DNA of 64,000 nucleotides. Source: Eucommia ulmoides. Its lineage: Eukaryota; Streptophyta; Magnoliopsida; Garryales; Eucommiaceae. The position numbers and the translations under genes are program-made. Below are positions 23,027 to 35,023 of this stretch, in pieces (within the stretch, counting starts at the first letter, position 1; each line of letters starts with the position of its first letter). Location: assembly GCA_016647705.1 (NCBI GenBank), contig CM028326.1, positions 24,753,901-24,817,900 on the forward strand, written 5' to 3'. Below the pieces are notes generated by a model, which worked only from the letters and a program-made list of their open reading frames with translations, did not search any database and was not told the DNA's origin.

Positions 23027-26000
23027 ATACACTCATACTCTCGTTGGATACTCGCAATGATGTGTGGGTAATTGATTCTAGTGCGTCGTTTCATGCCACT
23101 TCACGGAGAGATATATTGAACAACTATGTCTCGGGAAACTTCGGTAGGGTTTACTTGGGGGATGATGAAACTTGCAACATCACTGGCAAAGGAGAAGTTC
23201 AGATCACCCAGGCAGATGGTTTTATTCTTAAGTTACGGGACGTTAGAAATGTTCCCAGTCTAACTCACAACCTAATCTCCATGGGACAATTATCGGAGGT
23301 AGGAATGATTACCACCTTCAACAACGAATCTTGGAAGATATCAAAGGGCGCAATGGTGCTCGCCCGAGGGAAGAAAGAAGACACATTGTATATGACATCT
23401 GGTTCTCATGATGCTATTATGGTTGCATCCCCAAAAACAGATATAAACATATGGCATCATCGGCTTGGTCACATGAGTGAGAAGGGCATAAAGATACTTG
23501 CTTCTTGAGGCAAGTTGAAGTGACTGAAAGATGTAGCGGGGGTTTTTGTGAATATTGCGTGCTTGGCAAGCAGAGAAAGGTAAGTTTCACGAAAACCACC
23601 AAGACTCCTAAAATTGAACGACTTGAGTTGGTCCACTCCGATATTTGGGGACCCGTGAAGGTTAGATCTCTTGGTAGCTCTGATCGCACCTCATTTTGTG
23701 CGATCTAATACCACTAAATTAAGTTTTGTTAATCTTTTAAATAAATTAAAATATTATAAATTAAGTTGTTTTATTTGTTTTTGTTGAATTTTGGAAATGG
23801 TACAAAACCATGTTAATTTGGAGCAAAATTCAGAGAAAATGATCAAACGGATAAAAGTCGCGATTTTCGGCACTAGAATGAAGACCACTGTCCATTGTTT
23901 TGGACATAACTAATTATACAGTTGGAATTCTGAGATGATACAAGTTTCATATGAAAGTAGACTCTCTAAGCTTTCCAACGACTGGTTATAGAGCCAAATC
24001 GTAGTTCGTATGAAAAAGATACAACCGTTTGAAGATGGTCCTTCTGTGCAGCCACATAGTGCTGCGGGTCAAACCATTTTGACCCGAACCCGGCCCGATT
24101 TGGCCCGACCCGCGTCTACTCCGGTGGACAAATTCCACAACAACCCCATTGGCCTCCATATTTTATTTTTTGCACCCCTAGCCTCCTCTTTTGACTCAAA
24201 TTCATCCCAAAACTCACCTTTTTTATTCTATAAATAGAAGGGAGGTTTGAGAGCAAAAAAGATCCAATATTCTTACTTCATTCTTAGAATAGTTGTAGTA
24301 TTTTCTTATTTGTTTTTCTTTTATTTTCATTTTTATTTTTGGAAGGGAGAATAGTTTGGGGTACAAAGTGTAAATGGTGTTTGTGAGGATATTATCCGAG
24401 AAAATACCACTCAATGCAACAATGAGAAGCTAACTTCCTTCAACCAGGTTAGGGTTGTGGTATTGTACTTTTGAATTTATGTAATATTGTATTTTTCTTA
24501 TTTAAATTTGGATTTCGTATAAACAATTGTGTGGAAGGAATTCCGTTCGTAAAAATGAATTTAATTATAATTGAATTTATTATCAAAATGTTCTTGTAGA
24601 GATTTTGATTTGAATTCAATTATTGCTAGAACATTAAATCTTGCACCTGTGGTTTTGATTTAATGGCCACACAATCGTATTCTTGGGGATTGATTATTGG
24701 TCTGGATGGTTTATGCCTAGATTTTAATTCACCTTAGATTAGTTTAATGTAGGAATTAAATACCGAAGATAGATCATGCCGGAGAATAACAATCCATATA
24801 TTTCTGAGTAGTTCCGGCTTGTAGTTAGGAACACTCGTTTATACAAATCCGATTTAAATAGAAAATACGAGAAAAACATAATTCTCAAAAAACTAACCCC
24901 ACAATTCCTATCCTGGTTCTTTATTTTATTTTTCTTTTAGATTTAATATTTTCTTTTCTAATTTTAATAAAAAATCAAAATCGTTTTCACTAAAGAAAAA
25001 AAAGTAATTAGAAATTGATAATTACAAGACCGATCTCTGTGGTTCGACACCCTACTTGAACACCGTACTACATCAGTATCGCGGTACCAATTTAAGGGTA
25101 TTATTTTTGAGCGATCAAGCTCTGTCTACTTTGTGACACTTATTAAATATGCAACAAGAAAGCTTTGGGTTTACTTTACGAAACACAAAGATGAAGTCTT
25201 TGATGTGTTCAAGAAGTGGAAAGCCCTAGTTGAGAACGAGACAGGTCTGAAATTGAAGTATCTCAAATCAGATAACGGCAAAGAATATTGTGAGAAAGAG
25301 TTTAACAGATTTTGTGCTGAAAATGACATTAGAAGGTTGAAGACTGCTCCAAATAAGCCCAGACAGAATGAAGTTGCTAAGCGGATGAAGAAGACAATTC
25401 TAAAGCGTGCCAGGAGCATGAGAATTCACGCAGGCTTGCCTAAGGAGTTTTGGGCAGATATGGTGAACACAACTGTCTACTTGATCAACCGAGGACCATC
25501 CGTATCATTGGATGGTGGGCTACCGGAAGAAGTATGGATAGGGAAAGAGATGAGTCACTCTCATCTCAAGGTGTTTGGATGTGATGCGTATGTTCACATC
25601 AAGGCCGAGAATAGGAGCAAACTTGATCCTAAGTCCTGGAAATACACGTTTATTGGCTATAGAAGAGACAGCTATGGCTACAGACTTTAGGATTCTGAGA
25701 AACGCAAAGTTGTCAGAAGCATGGATATTGTGTTTAATGAGTCTGTCATGTACAAAGACAAACTTGGAGGAGAAAAGAAGATTGATGTTGAACAAAAAAT
25801 AGTTGAGTTGGATGACTTGAGGTGTGAGGATCAAGAAAGGCCCTACGCCGATCCAGCAGATCAACCAGAGCCATTAACTCCTCCCTTGAGAAGATCCACC
25901 CGAGAAGTCAGACCACCACAACGGTATTCCCCTTTTTTTTATTATCTACTGTTAACAGATAATGGTAAACCATCTTGCTATGAAGAAGCTCTGCAAGTGG

Positions 26001-27505
26001 AAACACACGACAAGTGGAAACTTGCCATGAGAGACGAAATGGACTCCCAAACTTGGGAATTAGTCAAACTTCCAATGGGAAAGAAAGCACTTCATAACAA
26101 ATGGGTTTACCGATTGAAGGATGAGCACAATGGTACCAAGAGGTACAAGGCAAGATTGGTGGTAAAGGGCTTTGAGCAAAAAACTGGTATTGATTACTCC
26201 GAGATCTTTTCTCCAGTGGTAAAACACACAACTATCCGGATTGTGTTAAATCTAGCCGCAGTGTATGATTTACACCTAGAGCAGTTGGATGTGAAAACTG
26301 CATTTTTTCATGGTGAACTTGAAGAATATATCTACATGCATCAACCACAGGGGCATGTGGTTGAGGGAAAAGAAGAATTGGTATGTAAGCTGAAGAAAAG
26401 CTTGTATGGCTTGAAACAAACTCCGAGACAGTGGTATAAGAAGTTTAATAGTTTCATAAAGAAAAATGGCTTCCGCAAGTGCAATTCTGATCATTGTTGT
26501 TACTTCAAGGAAATAGAGACTTCTTATTTGATTCTTCTTTTATATGTGGATGACATGCTAGTTGTAGGACCTAGCATGAAGAAGATCTCTAGTCGTAAAC
26601 GAAGATTGTCTGAGGAATTTGCAATGAAAGATCTTGGCTCGGTAAAATAGATCATTGAGATGCGAATTTACAAGGACAGGAAGAAGAATATCTTGAAATT
26701 TTCATAAGTGGAGTAAGTGGATAAGATACTCAGGAGATTCAACATGGAAGATGCAAAATCGATCGGTACACCTCTCGCTAGGCACTTCAGACTCTCCAAG
26801 GAACAATCACCAATAACAGAGGAGGAACGTGAAGAGATAACTAAAGTACCATATGCTTCAGCCATTAAAAGCCTCATGTACATCGTGCTTTGCACGCATG
26901 CAGACATTGGTCATGCAGTAGGAGTTGTGAGTAGATTTATTAGCAATCCCCTGAAAGAGCATTGGAAGGCAGTCAAGTGGATCTTTCGGTATCTTGCTGG
27001 TACCAAAGATTGGGTGTTGTGTTATGGGGTTGATATTGTTAGCTTGCGAGGATATGTTAATTCGGATCTTGCGGTCAACATTGATAGCAGGAGGAGTACC
27101 GTAGGGTATGTCTTTACCCTTGGTTGTATTGCGATAAGTTGGATATCTCGATTACAAAAGGTGGTGGCCATTTCAACAACTGAAGCAGAATATGTTGTAG
27201 CTACAGAAGCGTGCAAAAAGATGGTGTGGCTCAATCACTTGATGGAAGAGTTGGGACAACTATAAAAGGATCCTAAGTTGTATAGCGACAGTCAAAGTGC
27301 TATACACTTGGCGAAGAACTCTGTTTTCTATTCAAGGACAAAGCATATCGACATCAAGTTCCACTTCAATCGGTCTTTATTGGAGGAAGGCTCGATTACA
27401 CTTGAGAAGATCTATACTCAAGAAAATCTTGCGAACATGTTAACAAAGACAGTGACAATTGACAAATTAAGATTGTGTATAACCTCAGTTGGCCTCGAAC
27501 GGTAA
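23002..27505 (+). pseudogene. pol of the Tnt1-like element, split by a solo LTR
   Basis: The protease motif reads VIDSSAS (Ser for the usual Gly). The pre-integrase (WHHRLGHMS) is followed by integrase start (HSDIWGP near 23636). After the solo LTR, integrase resumes at about 25123 (ATRKLWVYFTKHKDEVF), then reverse transcriptase (25721-26650) with YVDD at 26543-26554, and RNase H (26717-27265 and 27278-27505, TKHIDIKFHF). Stops lie at 23506, 25688, 26648 and 27263. Confidence 0.85.
23681..25117 (+). mobile_element. Solo LTR, about 1.4 kb, gypsy-like, inside copia integrase
   Basis: It starts TGATCGCACC and ends GAGCGATCA, flanked by AGCTC on both sides (23676-23680 and 25118-25122). The block TGTGGTTCGACACCC near 25038 resembles the end region of some long gypsy LTRs, from memory. 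It has no coding capacity and interrupts the integrase exactly. Confidence 0.8.
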
Positions 27506-27622
27506 CTTCAAGGCACAAACCACGAGAGAAATTACTATAACAGAGGGAATTTTCTCCGACAAGTGGGAGTTAGAGATGATAGATTTGCTAACAATCATGT
27601 TTTAGCCTCCAAAGTGGGAGAT

Positions 27623-29359
27623 TGTTAAGAGTTGGAGACTAAGGTGGTGTTTGGTTAGTGTTCCCACTTTTCTCAACCCAACTGGGATGGGATGGGTTGG
27701 GTTGAGTTGAGTTGGGTTGAGAATTCTGTTTCCTATTGGGAACAGAATTGCGTTTAGAAACAACAAATTTTTTTTTGTACTGGGAATAGAATCACGTTTG
27801 GTAACGATATTATCCTAGAATTGATTTCATGAATCAACCCTAGAATTGATCCAACCAAATCCTCAAATTCAACCAAAATCTCTAAATCAAGAACCAATCC
27901 TAGAATTGATTTCATGAAATTCAATCAAAACCCTAAATTCAAGCAAACCTCTAAATCAAGAACCAATCTAAACCAAATCGATGTTAAACCAAGAACAAAT
28001 CCAAGAATCCGATCAAAATCCATGTAATTGAACCAAGAACCAAGAACAAATCCAAGAACAGGATCAAAATCCATGAAATTGAACTAAGAACCAAGAACAA
28101 ATCCAAGAACCCAATCAAAATAGGGTTCCATTTCGATTTCGAAATCGATTTTGAACCCTAATTCGATTTCGATTTTAGAATCTAAATCGATTTCGTTTTT
28201 GAATTCAAACCCTAAATTGATTTTGAAGAAGAAGAACGAATGAACCAAGCAACGAAGACGACAAATCGGAGAGGAGGCGAGGACGAAGACATACAACTGT
28301 TAGGCGGCGACGACGATGGCGATTGAGGACTGAAGAACAAAGACTATGGTGATCGTGAAAATCGATCGTCGAAATCAACGAACCTAGTGCAGATCGTCGT
28401 GATGGCATCAAGAAAACGAAGAGGACGAATGAGAGAAAAAGCCAGACGAATGAGAGAAGAAGAAGGTAGATGACGAAGACGAAGAAGAACAGAAGCCAGG
28501 CGACGATAAAGGAAAAAAGGAGAAATAAAATCTGAGCTTAACAGAAGTCGAAATAGGGACCTCATTAACAAATACGAAAATTCCAAGCGCGTCCCTGAAT
28601 TGGGTTGAGTTTTTTGGGCACAAAAAAAAAATAAGTTTTTTTGTTTTTTTCTCATTTTCTTAGCTTTTCAAGAATCAATTCTCATTTTTTTGGTTGGGTT
28701 GGGTTGGGTTTTGTGTTTGCCAAACGCGTTCCCAAAAATCAAACCCATAATTTTTGGGTTGGGTTAGGTTGGAATGAAATGGAAACACTAACCAAACGGG
28801 GCCTAAAACAATGATATTACCATGGCCTATCATTATTAATGAGTGGTTAGCTAGTATCATTAATGAAAGAGGTTGGCTAGTATCATTAATGAGAATGGTT
28901 GACAAGTATCATTAACGTAGTGGAAGAATTATCTCTCTCATTAATGAGGTTGTTAGCTAGCCCTATTAATGAAGTGGTTGGTTGTTGAACTCTTTTCCTA
29001 TAAATAGAGGGTTGAGTGGTAATGGTGAAATATGCAAGTGTGTATCAAGTAAAGTGAGAAACAATAGTCTCACTTATGTATTCTCCCTTGTAAATATCTC
29101 ATTCTCTCAATATAGTGATTTCTTCTTGTGGTGTGGATTAGACTTATGTCGAACTACGTTAAATTCTTGTGTTGTTTCATTCTTTGCTAGTAAATCTTTG
29201 GTGTTCTTTGTTTTTAGATCATTGCTGTGTTGTTAGGAGTCAGTTCGATCCCCCAACAACTTAAATTCTTGTGTTGTTTCTTTCTTTGCTAGTGAATCTT
29301 TGGTGTTCCTTGTTTTCAAATCATTGTTGTGTTGTTAGGAGTCGGTTAGATCCCCAACA
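27623..29359 (+). repeat. 3' LTR of the Tnt1-like element, split by a Harbinger-like element
   Basis: The LTR sequence is 27623-27642 plus 28807-29359, preceded by the purine tract CCAAAGTGGGAGAT. Its tail carries an extra 100-bp tandem copy: 29159-29260 and 29261-29360 are near repeats starting TTAAATTCTTGTGTTG. The 5' LTR has only one copy. Confidence 0.85.
27643..28803. mobile_element. PIF/Harbinger-like element inside the 3' LTR
   Basis: The 1161-bp element has inverted ends GGTGGTGTTTGGTTAGTG and, reversed, GGCCCCGTTTGGTTAGTG, with TAA duplications at 27640-27642 and 28804-28806. The partner LTR at 19085 (GGAGATTAAAACAATG) shows the empty site with a single TAA. The inside has AAATCGATTT-type repeats and no credible transposase. 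Confidence 0.85.
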
Positions 29360-29360
29360 C

Positions 29361-29582
29361 AAATCTTCTTCTCCGACAGCACTTGACCTGCTTCTTCGAT
29401 CTTCAATGTTTAGAGAGTTAGTAGAGAAGAATTCAAAGATCATAGAAGAAGAAAATGATAGAGAATACACAAGCTACCAACAAAAGATGAGTCCCAACTA
29501 TGAATATAGAGGTATACTTCGTGACATCCCGTTTGTGCTGTCTTCCAACTATAATGGAAGAAGAGTTCCACTTCATTTATAA
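29361..29582 (+). pseudogene. Decayed AP2-domain (WRINKLED1-like) gene, 3' piece
   Basis: Directly after the copia target duplication an open frame reads KSSSPTALDLLLRSSMFREL and ends at a TAA (29580-29582). It fits the C-terminal tail of WRI1-like AP2 proteins, from memory, and lies on the same strand as the piece ending at 19068. Joining across the duplication needs a further 1-nt frame change near 19040, so the gene is dead beyond the insertion. Positions 29583-29714 are its likely 3' flank. Confidence 0.7.
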
Positions 29583-29714
29583 TTATCAATGTAATCTACT
29601 TGAAACAATATGGTAGACAACCTTCCATCTCTTAATCATTTTCTGTGGAAGACAAATGAAAACTTCTTTTTTTCCTCCTTGTTGTTTCCTTCAACAATCT
29701 TCTTGGCCTTCTAT

Positions 29715-30730
29715 CAATGTTTTAAAAAATGGACCGGACCAGGTGGTTCAACCAGTTGAACCGTCGACCGGCTCAAATTTCAGTCCGGTTATACCTCTAA
29801 AACCGTTTTACCCCTAAAACCGGTCAACCAGCCAGTTCGAACCTGTTCGACCGTTGAACCGCGAACCGTTCCGGTTTTCGATGAACCGCCCGATTTTTCT
29901 TCATTCCCCATTCTCTTGCAATAAATGTTGCCTTCTCCTCGTCTGTATTTCTCTCTCTCAAACCCATCGGTACTGCTCAGGCTATGACGATAAGGTAGCT
30001 TTAGGAGATTTGAAAGAGGAGTATCAGAGAGGGATATTTTTGGACACGATCGATCGTCGGACCGCCAATCAACTACCACCGACCAATGCCATCCAAACCA
30101 TCGTCGAACTTCACTGGGTACGATTGATCGCCGACCTTCCTTGTATCGTCGTCGTTAGGGTTGCAGCGACAAAGAAAGAGAAATGGAGCGAGAAAGAGCA
30201 AGAAAGAGAGAGAGAGAGCCAGTGATAAAACCCTATGATATTGAAGATGATCCGCTATTCACCAAAAAAAAAAAAGACAGGTCTGATGGAGAGATGACAG
30301 CCGCGGGTTAAAGCAATATCAATGTGTCGTAACTTGTAAAAGCTACTCTAACTGAGCCCTTATCCACAGTTTGCAAAGGATTTGGTTAGATCTTTTGTTT
30401 TTTTTTATTTTTTACTTTTTGTTTTCATTTGTTGTGTTCCATGTGTATTGCATTTTTTGTTTTGATTGTTTTTATATTTTTCATTCATTGTTGTCCATTT
30501 TTCTTTTTTCTTTTTTTGGTCTTTTTATTTTTCCTTTTGATCTTTCTTCATTTACTATATATATTTTTCTTCATTTACTATATATATTTTTCTTCAATAT
30601 ATATATATAAATATTAATGACGTAATTATGACATCACCGGTTCAACCGCGGTTCGTCTACCGGTTGAACCAGTAACCCGTGACCTGATGACTTTTCCGGT
30701 TCGACGTCCGGTCCGATTTTAAAAACATTG
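29715..30730. mobile_element. hAT-like non-autonomous element
   Basis: The 1016-bp element starts CAATGTTTTAAAA and ends TTTTAAAAACATTG, flanked by perfect 8-bp duplications CCTTCTAT (29707-29714 and 30731-30738). Sub-terminal GGACCGGACC and CCGGTTCAACC repeats are present at both ends. No transposase was seen. 8-bp duplications and CA(A/G)TG ends are typical of hAT. Confidence 0.85.
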
Positions 30731-30738
30731 CCTTCTAT

Positions 30739-31005
30739 AAGTACGCTGTGAATCAAATGTTAATATAACAACTTATGAATTTCTTCGTTATTATGTACAA
30801 TAACCCTAGTCACACTCATATGTGCGTGTGTGTGAGACAGAGGGGATAAACTATTTCATATTACCATCGGTATGTGCGAATCTTATGAAACCTATGTGAG
30901 ATCACTAAAACCAGTGGTTTTGTACCAAAAATAAAAAAAAATAAAAAAACAGTGATTTTCTATGTTCTAGCTTATCTAGCACTACATAAAGCATCCTTTA
31001 CAATA
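30739..31005. other. Short host DNA between two transposons
   Basis: No gene was seen. The sequence continues at 42536 on the other side of the nested copia block. Confidence 0.4.
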
Positions 31006-31010
31006 TAACA

Positions 31011-31288
31011 ACTTAGAAAATATAAGGAAAGAATATAATTTTCATATTGCAAAGAGTGAGTACAGATTGTCTATTATAAAGAGAGCAATTACAACACAAA
31101 AGAAAACTAATTAAAGCTAATAAGGAAACTAATTAAGGCTAATATTTGACAGCTTCTATTTTTCTATTTTTCCTGATTTTATATAGCATTTACTATCAAT
31201 ATTTACATAGAAAGACAGATTCTAGAATATCCCTAGAATTGTGGTTGAATCAAGGCTAATCAAGGCCTTAATTATCGAATTTCTAACA
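31011..31288 (-). repeat. 3' LTR of the outer copia
   Basis: This is the direct repeat of 42263-42530, with a few small length changes (278 against 268 bp). Confidence 0.9.
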
Positions 31289-31295
31289 CTCCCCC

Positions 31296-34200
31296 TCAAG
31301 TTAGTTTGAAGATATCTTCCATAGCCAGCTTATTAGTCAGCTTATCAAATTGTTTCTTGTGTAGTCCTTTCGTTAGCACATCAGCTAATTGTTCATCTAT
31401 TGGAAGATATGTCATACATATTATTCCAACATTGAGTTTCTCTTTGATGAAATGTTTATCCACTTCTATATGTTTTGTGTGATCATGTAAAACTAAATTA
31501 TGAGCTATAGAGATAGCTTCTTTGTTGTCACAATAGACCTTCATAGGAGTTGAGTGAGAAAGTTTCAATTATTCAAGAATTCTTTTGATCCACATTACTT
31601 CACAAATTCCATGGGCAACAACTCTGAATTCTGCTTCTGTGCTACTTCTAGCTACCATATTCGATTTTTTACTCCGCCATGTAACTAGGTTCCCACCAAT
31701 GAAGTAACAGTATCCGGATGTTGATCTCCTGTCTGTAACACTTCCTGCCTAGTCCGCATCCATGTAAGCTTCAACTTGAAAATGTCCATGTTTCTTGAAC
31801 AGTAAGCCTCTCCTTGAAGTTCCTTTTAGATACCTTAAGATCCTATAAATGGTCTCAAAGTACTATTCTCCTGGTGAGTGCATGAACTGACTTACCATGC
31901 TAACTGCAAAAGCGATATCGGGTTGCGTATGAGACAAGTAAATCAATTTCCCTACAAATCTCTAATATTGTTCCCTATATTTTACTTCTTCAGCCTTAGC
32001 AACTTGTAACTTCAAGTTTGGCTCAATCGGAGTCTCCACCATCTTACAACCAAGAAAACATGTTTCTCCAAGGAAATCAAGAACATATTTTCTCTAGTTA
32101 ACAAATATACCTTCCTTGGATCTTGCAAATTCCATTCCGAGGAAATACTTGAGGAATCCCAGATCCTTAATTTGAAATTCTTTTGCAAGCCTCCTCTTGA
32201 GAGCTGCTAATTCTGCTTCATCATCACTAGTTAAAATGATGCCATCAACATAAACAATCAAAATTGCAACTTTATTGTATTTTGAATGTTTATAAAATAT
32301 TGTGTGATCTGCTTGACTTTGCAAAAAGCCATAACTGATAACTGCCTTTCCTAAGCATTCAAACCACGCTCTTGGTGATTGTTTGAGTCCGTATAATGAC
32401 TTGTTCAATCTGCATACTTTGTCATTACCAAGTCTGTTCTCAAATCTCGGCGGTAGGCTCATGAGCATCTTCTCTTCAAGATCACCATTGAGGAACCCAT
32501 TTTTAACGCCAAGTTAATGTAGAGGCCAATCTGAATTTACTGCAAGAGATAATAGAACTCTGATGGAATTTATTTTAGCAACAGGGCAAAAGTCTCTTGA
32601 TAGTCGATACCATAAGTCCGAGAGAAGCCTTTAGCCACCAGTCTCGCCTTATATCTCTCAATGCTTCCATCAACTTTACATTTTATAGTAAATACCCATT
32701 TATAACCAACTATTTTCTTGCCTCTGGGTAGATCAACTATCTCCCAAGTACCACTTCTTTTTAAAGCATTCATCTCTTCCATGACTGCTAATTTCTAACT
32801 CAGATCATCCAATGCTTCCTATATATTCCTTAGAATAAACAAGTATGAAATCCTAGATAAAGTTTTATGGTTTTTAGACAGTCTTTGATAGGAAAAATAA
32901 TTTGCAATAGGATATTTAATTCAATTTCGGACACCTTTCCTAATTGCTATAGGAACGTCAAGGTCAGAAATAGAAGGAATAGGATTACCTAAAGTTTTGG
33001 TGCAAGAACTCGAATTTTCAGATTTGTTTTGTGCACGGTTGAATTCAGGTCTTTATTCCTCAAATGAAATTTCTTCTTAGTATAAACCCGAGGCTTAGAA
33101 TTTAGATCACGTTGATCCGTTTGTAGTACTTCTCCCCCTGAATAAGAATCTTCTTTACTAGGCACCAAAGAACAAGGTTCTCCTAAGCTATCATTATTAG
33201 ACACACTTGAATTTGGATTTCCTAAATGACCATTCTCAGAAATATGCGATTCTTGTGTAAGATAAATGACATTGGGAAGTAGGATAGAAATATCCCAAAA
33301 ATTATCTTCTACTTCGCCTGTCTCCCCCTGAAGAGAATTTTAGGTGAAGTAGGATTTTGTTTCTTTAAATGACACATCCATACTCATATGGTATTTCTTT
33401 GTTTGAGGATCGAAGCACTTATACCCTTTTTTGTTTGGTGAATAACCCAAAAAAATACATTTTATAGCACGTGGGTCAAGTTTTGACCAAAATTGACTTG
33501 GAACATGAACATAGGCAGAACATCCAAAAACTTTGATAGGTAAATCAGAAAAAAACCTCATTTCAGGAAAAATATTTTTAGACAATCAAGAGGTGTTTCG
33601 TATGTTAACACTTTAGTAGGCATCCTTTTTATCAAATATAAAGCTGTTAAAACTGTTTTACCCCATAAATACTTAGGAACATGCATGTAAGGCATTATAA
33701 CATGTGCTACTTCAAGTAAATGTTTATTTTTTCATTCTACAATGTCATTTTGTTGAGGGGTATCTCGATATGTAGATTAATGAAAAATACCATTTATTTT
33801 TTTTCAAAAAATCACCCAAGTGCTCATTGAAATATTTTGTTCCTTTATCAGAATGTAAAATACCAATTTTGGTTTGAAATTGGTTTTCAATCATATTGTA
33901 AAAATTTATGAATAAATTTTTTACGTCAAATTTTTTATTCATCAAATAAATTCAACATAAACGAGTATGGTCATCAATAAATGTAACAAACTATATTTTA
34001 CCAGAAAGATTAGTAATTTCAGAAGAGTCCCAAACATCACTATGAATCAAATAAAAAGGTTTGGAGGTCTGGTAATGTTTTGGCAAATAAGTAGAGCGAT
34101 GATTTTTTGCAAAAACATAACTTTCACAATGAAAAAAAATAACAATTAAGCCCTTCAAATAATTTTGGAAATAAGTGTTTCAGATAAAGAAAACTAGAAT

Positions 34201-35018
34201 GTCTTAGTCTACGGTGCCATAGCATTATTTTTTCTCGAACAAAAATTGAACTAGTACTATTAAAGCTCTGAGCCTTTTTATTACTGAAAAGTACTTCATC
34301 AAAGTTGTAAAGACCTTCAATCATCCTAGCAAGCCCAATCATCATCCCCGAGTTCTGGTTCTGAAATTCACAATGTGATTCAAAAAAGGTAACACGACAA
34401 TTAGAATCCTTAGATAGTTTACTAACAAACAAAATGTTGCAGGCTAATTTGGGGACGTGAAGAACATAATTGAGATTAATTTTCTCAATTAGTTTAATTA
34501 ATCATTTTCCTACAATAGGTGAAAAACTAACATCGGCTATTCTAATTTTTTCATGTCCAGAAAAAGGGAAATAGGTACTAAATAGATGAGAAAAACTAGT
34601 CATGTGATTAGAGGTTCTAGAATCTATGATCCATGGAGAGAAGTTTAGGCAGGAGTGGGTTTTAGGATTTATACCTATTTGTGCCAATGAAACACTAGGA
34701 GTACCGGATGAGAAGTTGGATTTTATCAGCTTCAAGAGTTGATCAATTTGTTCTTTGTTGAAGGGACCTGAGTCGGCTTCATTGGCAATAGGAAATCCAC
34801 GACTCGTCACTCCTTGTTTGTTGTTTTTCCAGTTGGCAAGTTTGTTATGGATCTTCCAACACGTTTCGCGTATATGGTAAGGCTTGTTGCAAAAATCGCA
34901 CCATACTCGTGGCATATCATTAGATATGCACTGGTAATTTGCAGTCTTGTAGGCCACAACATCACTAATTAAGGCAGAATTTTCAATTGACTCACCGTTA
35001 CCTCTTTTCTTAAGCATG
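31296..35018 (-). pseudogene. Outer copia: late gag and pol remnants
   Basis: Read from right to left: a zinc-knuckle-like CDFCNKPYHIRETC (in 34502-35077), protease with DSRTS in place of DSGAS, pre-integrase (WHRRLRHSSF, 34124-34432), integrase pieces (33340-33945), reverse transcriptase with GYKWVFTIK (32570-32782) and a core in which the YVDD site is YVDG (32241-32252), and RNase H (31296-31568, TKHIEVDKHF). Many stops separate the pieces. The change in the catalytic Asp pair alone would be expected to kill reverse transcription. Confidence 0.85.
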
Positions 35019-35023
35019 ACGCT

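Larger units (their letters stand above)
19069..29359 (+). mobile_element. Tnt1-like Ty1/copia element carrying three nested insertions
   Basis: The element has 5-bp duplications CAAAT at 19064-19068 and 29360-29364, and LTRs starting TGTTAAGAG and ending AACA. The primer-binding site TGGTATCAGAGC is at 22181. A solo LTR (19317-21924) sits in the 5' LTR, another (23681-25117) in the integrase region, and a Harbinger-like element (27643-28803) in the 3' LTR. Removing these leaves about 5 kb, the normal size for Tnt1-type elements. It inserted into the last part of the AP2 gene. Confidence 0.92.

Noticed and set aside
29854-30225. Open frame of 123 codons
   Set aside because: It lies inside the hAT-like element at 29715-30730, has no recognisable domain, and the opposite strand is open as well.
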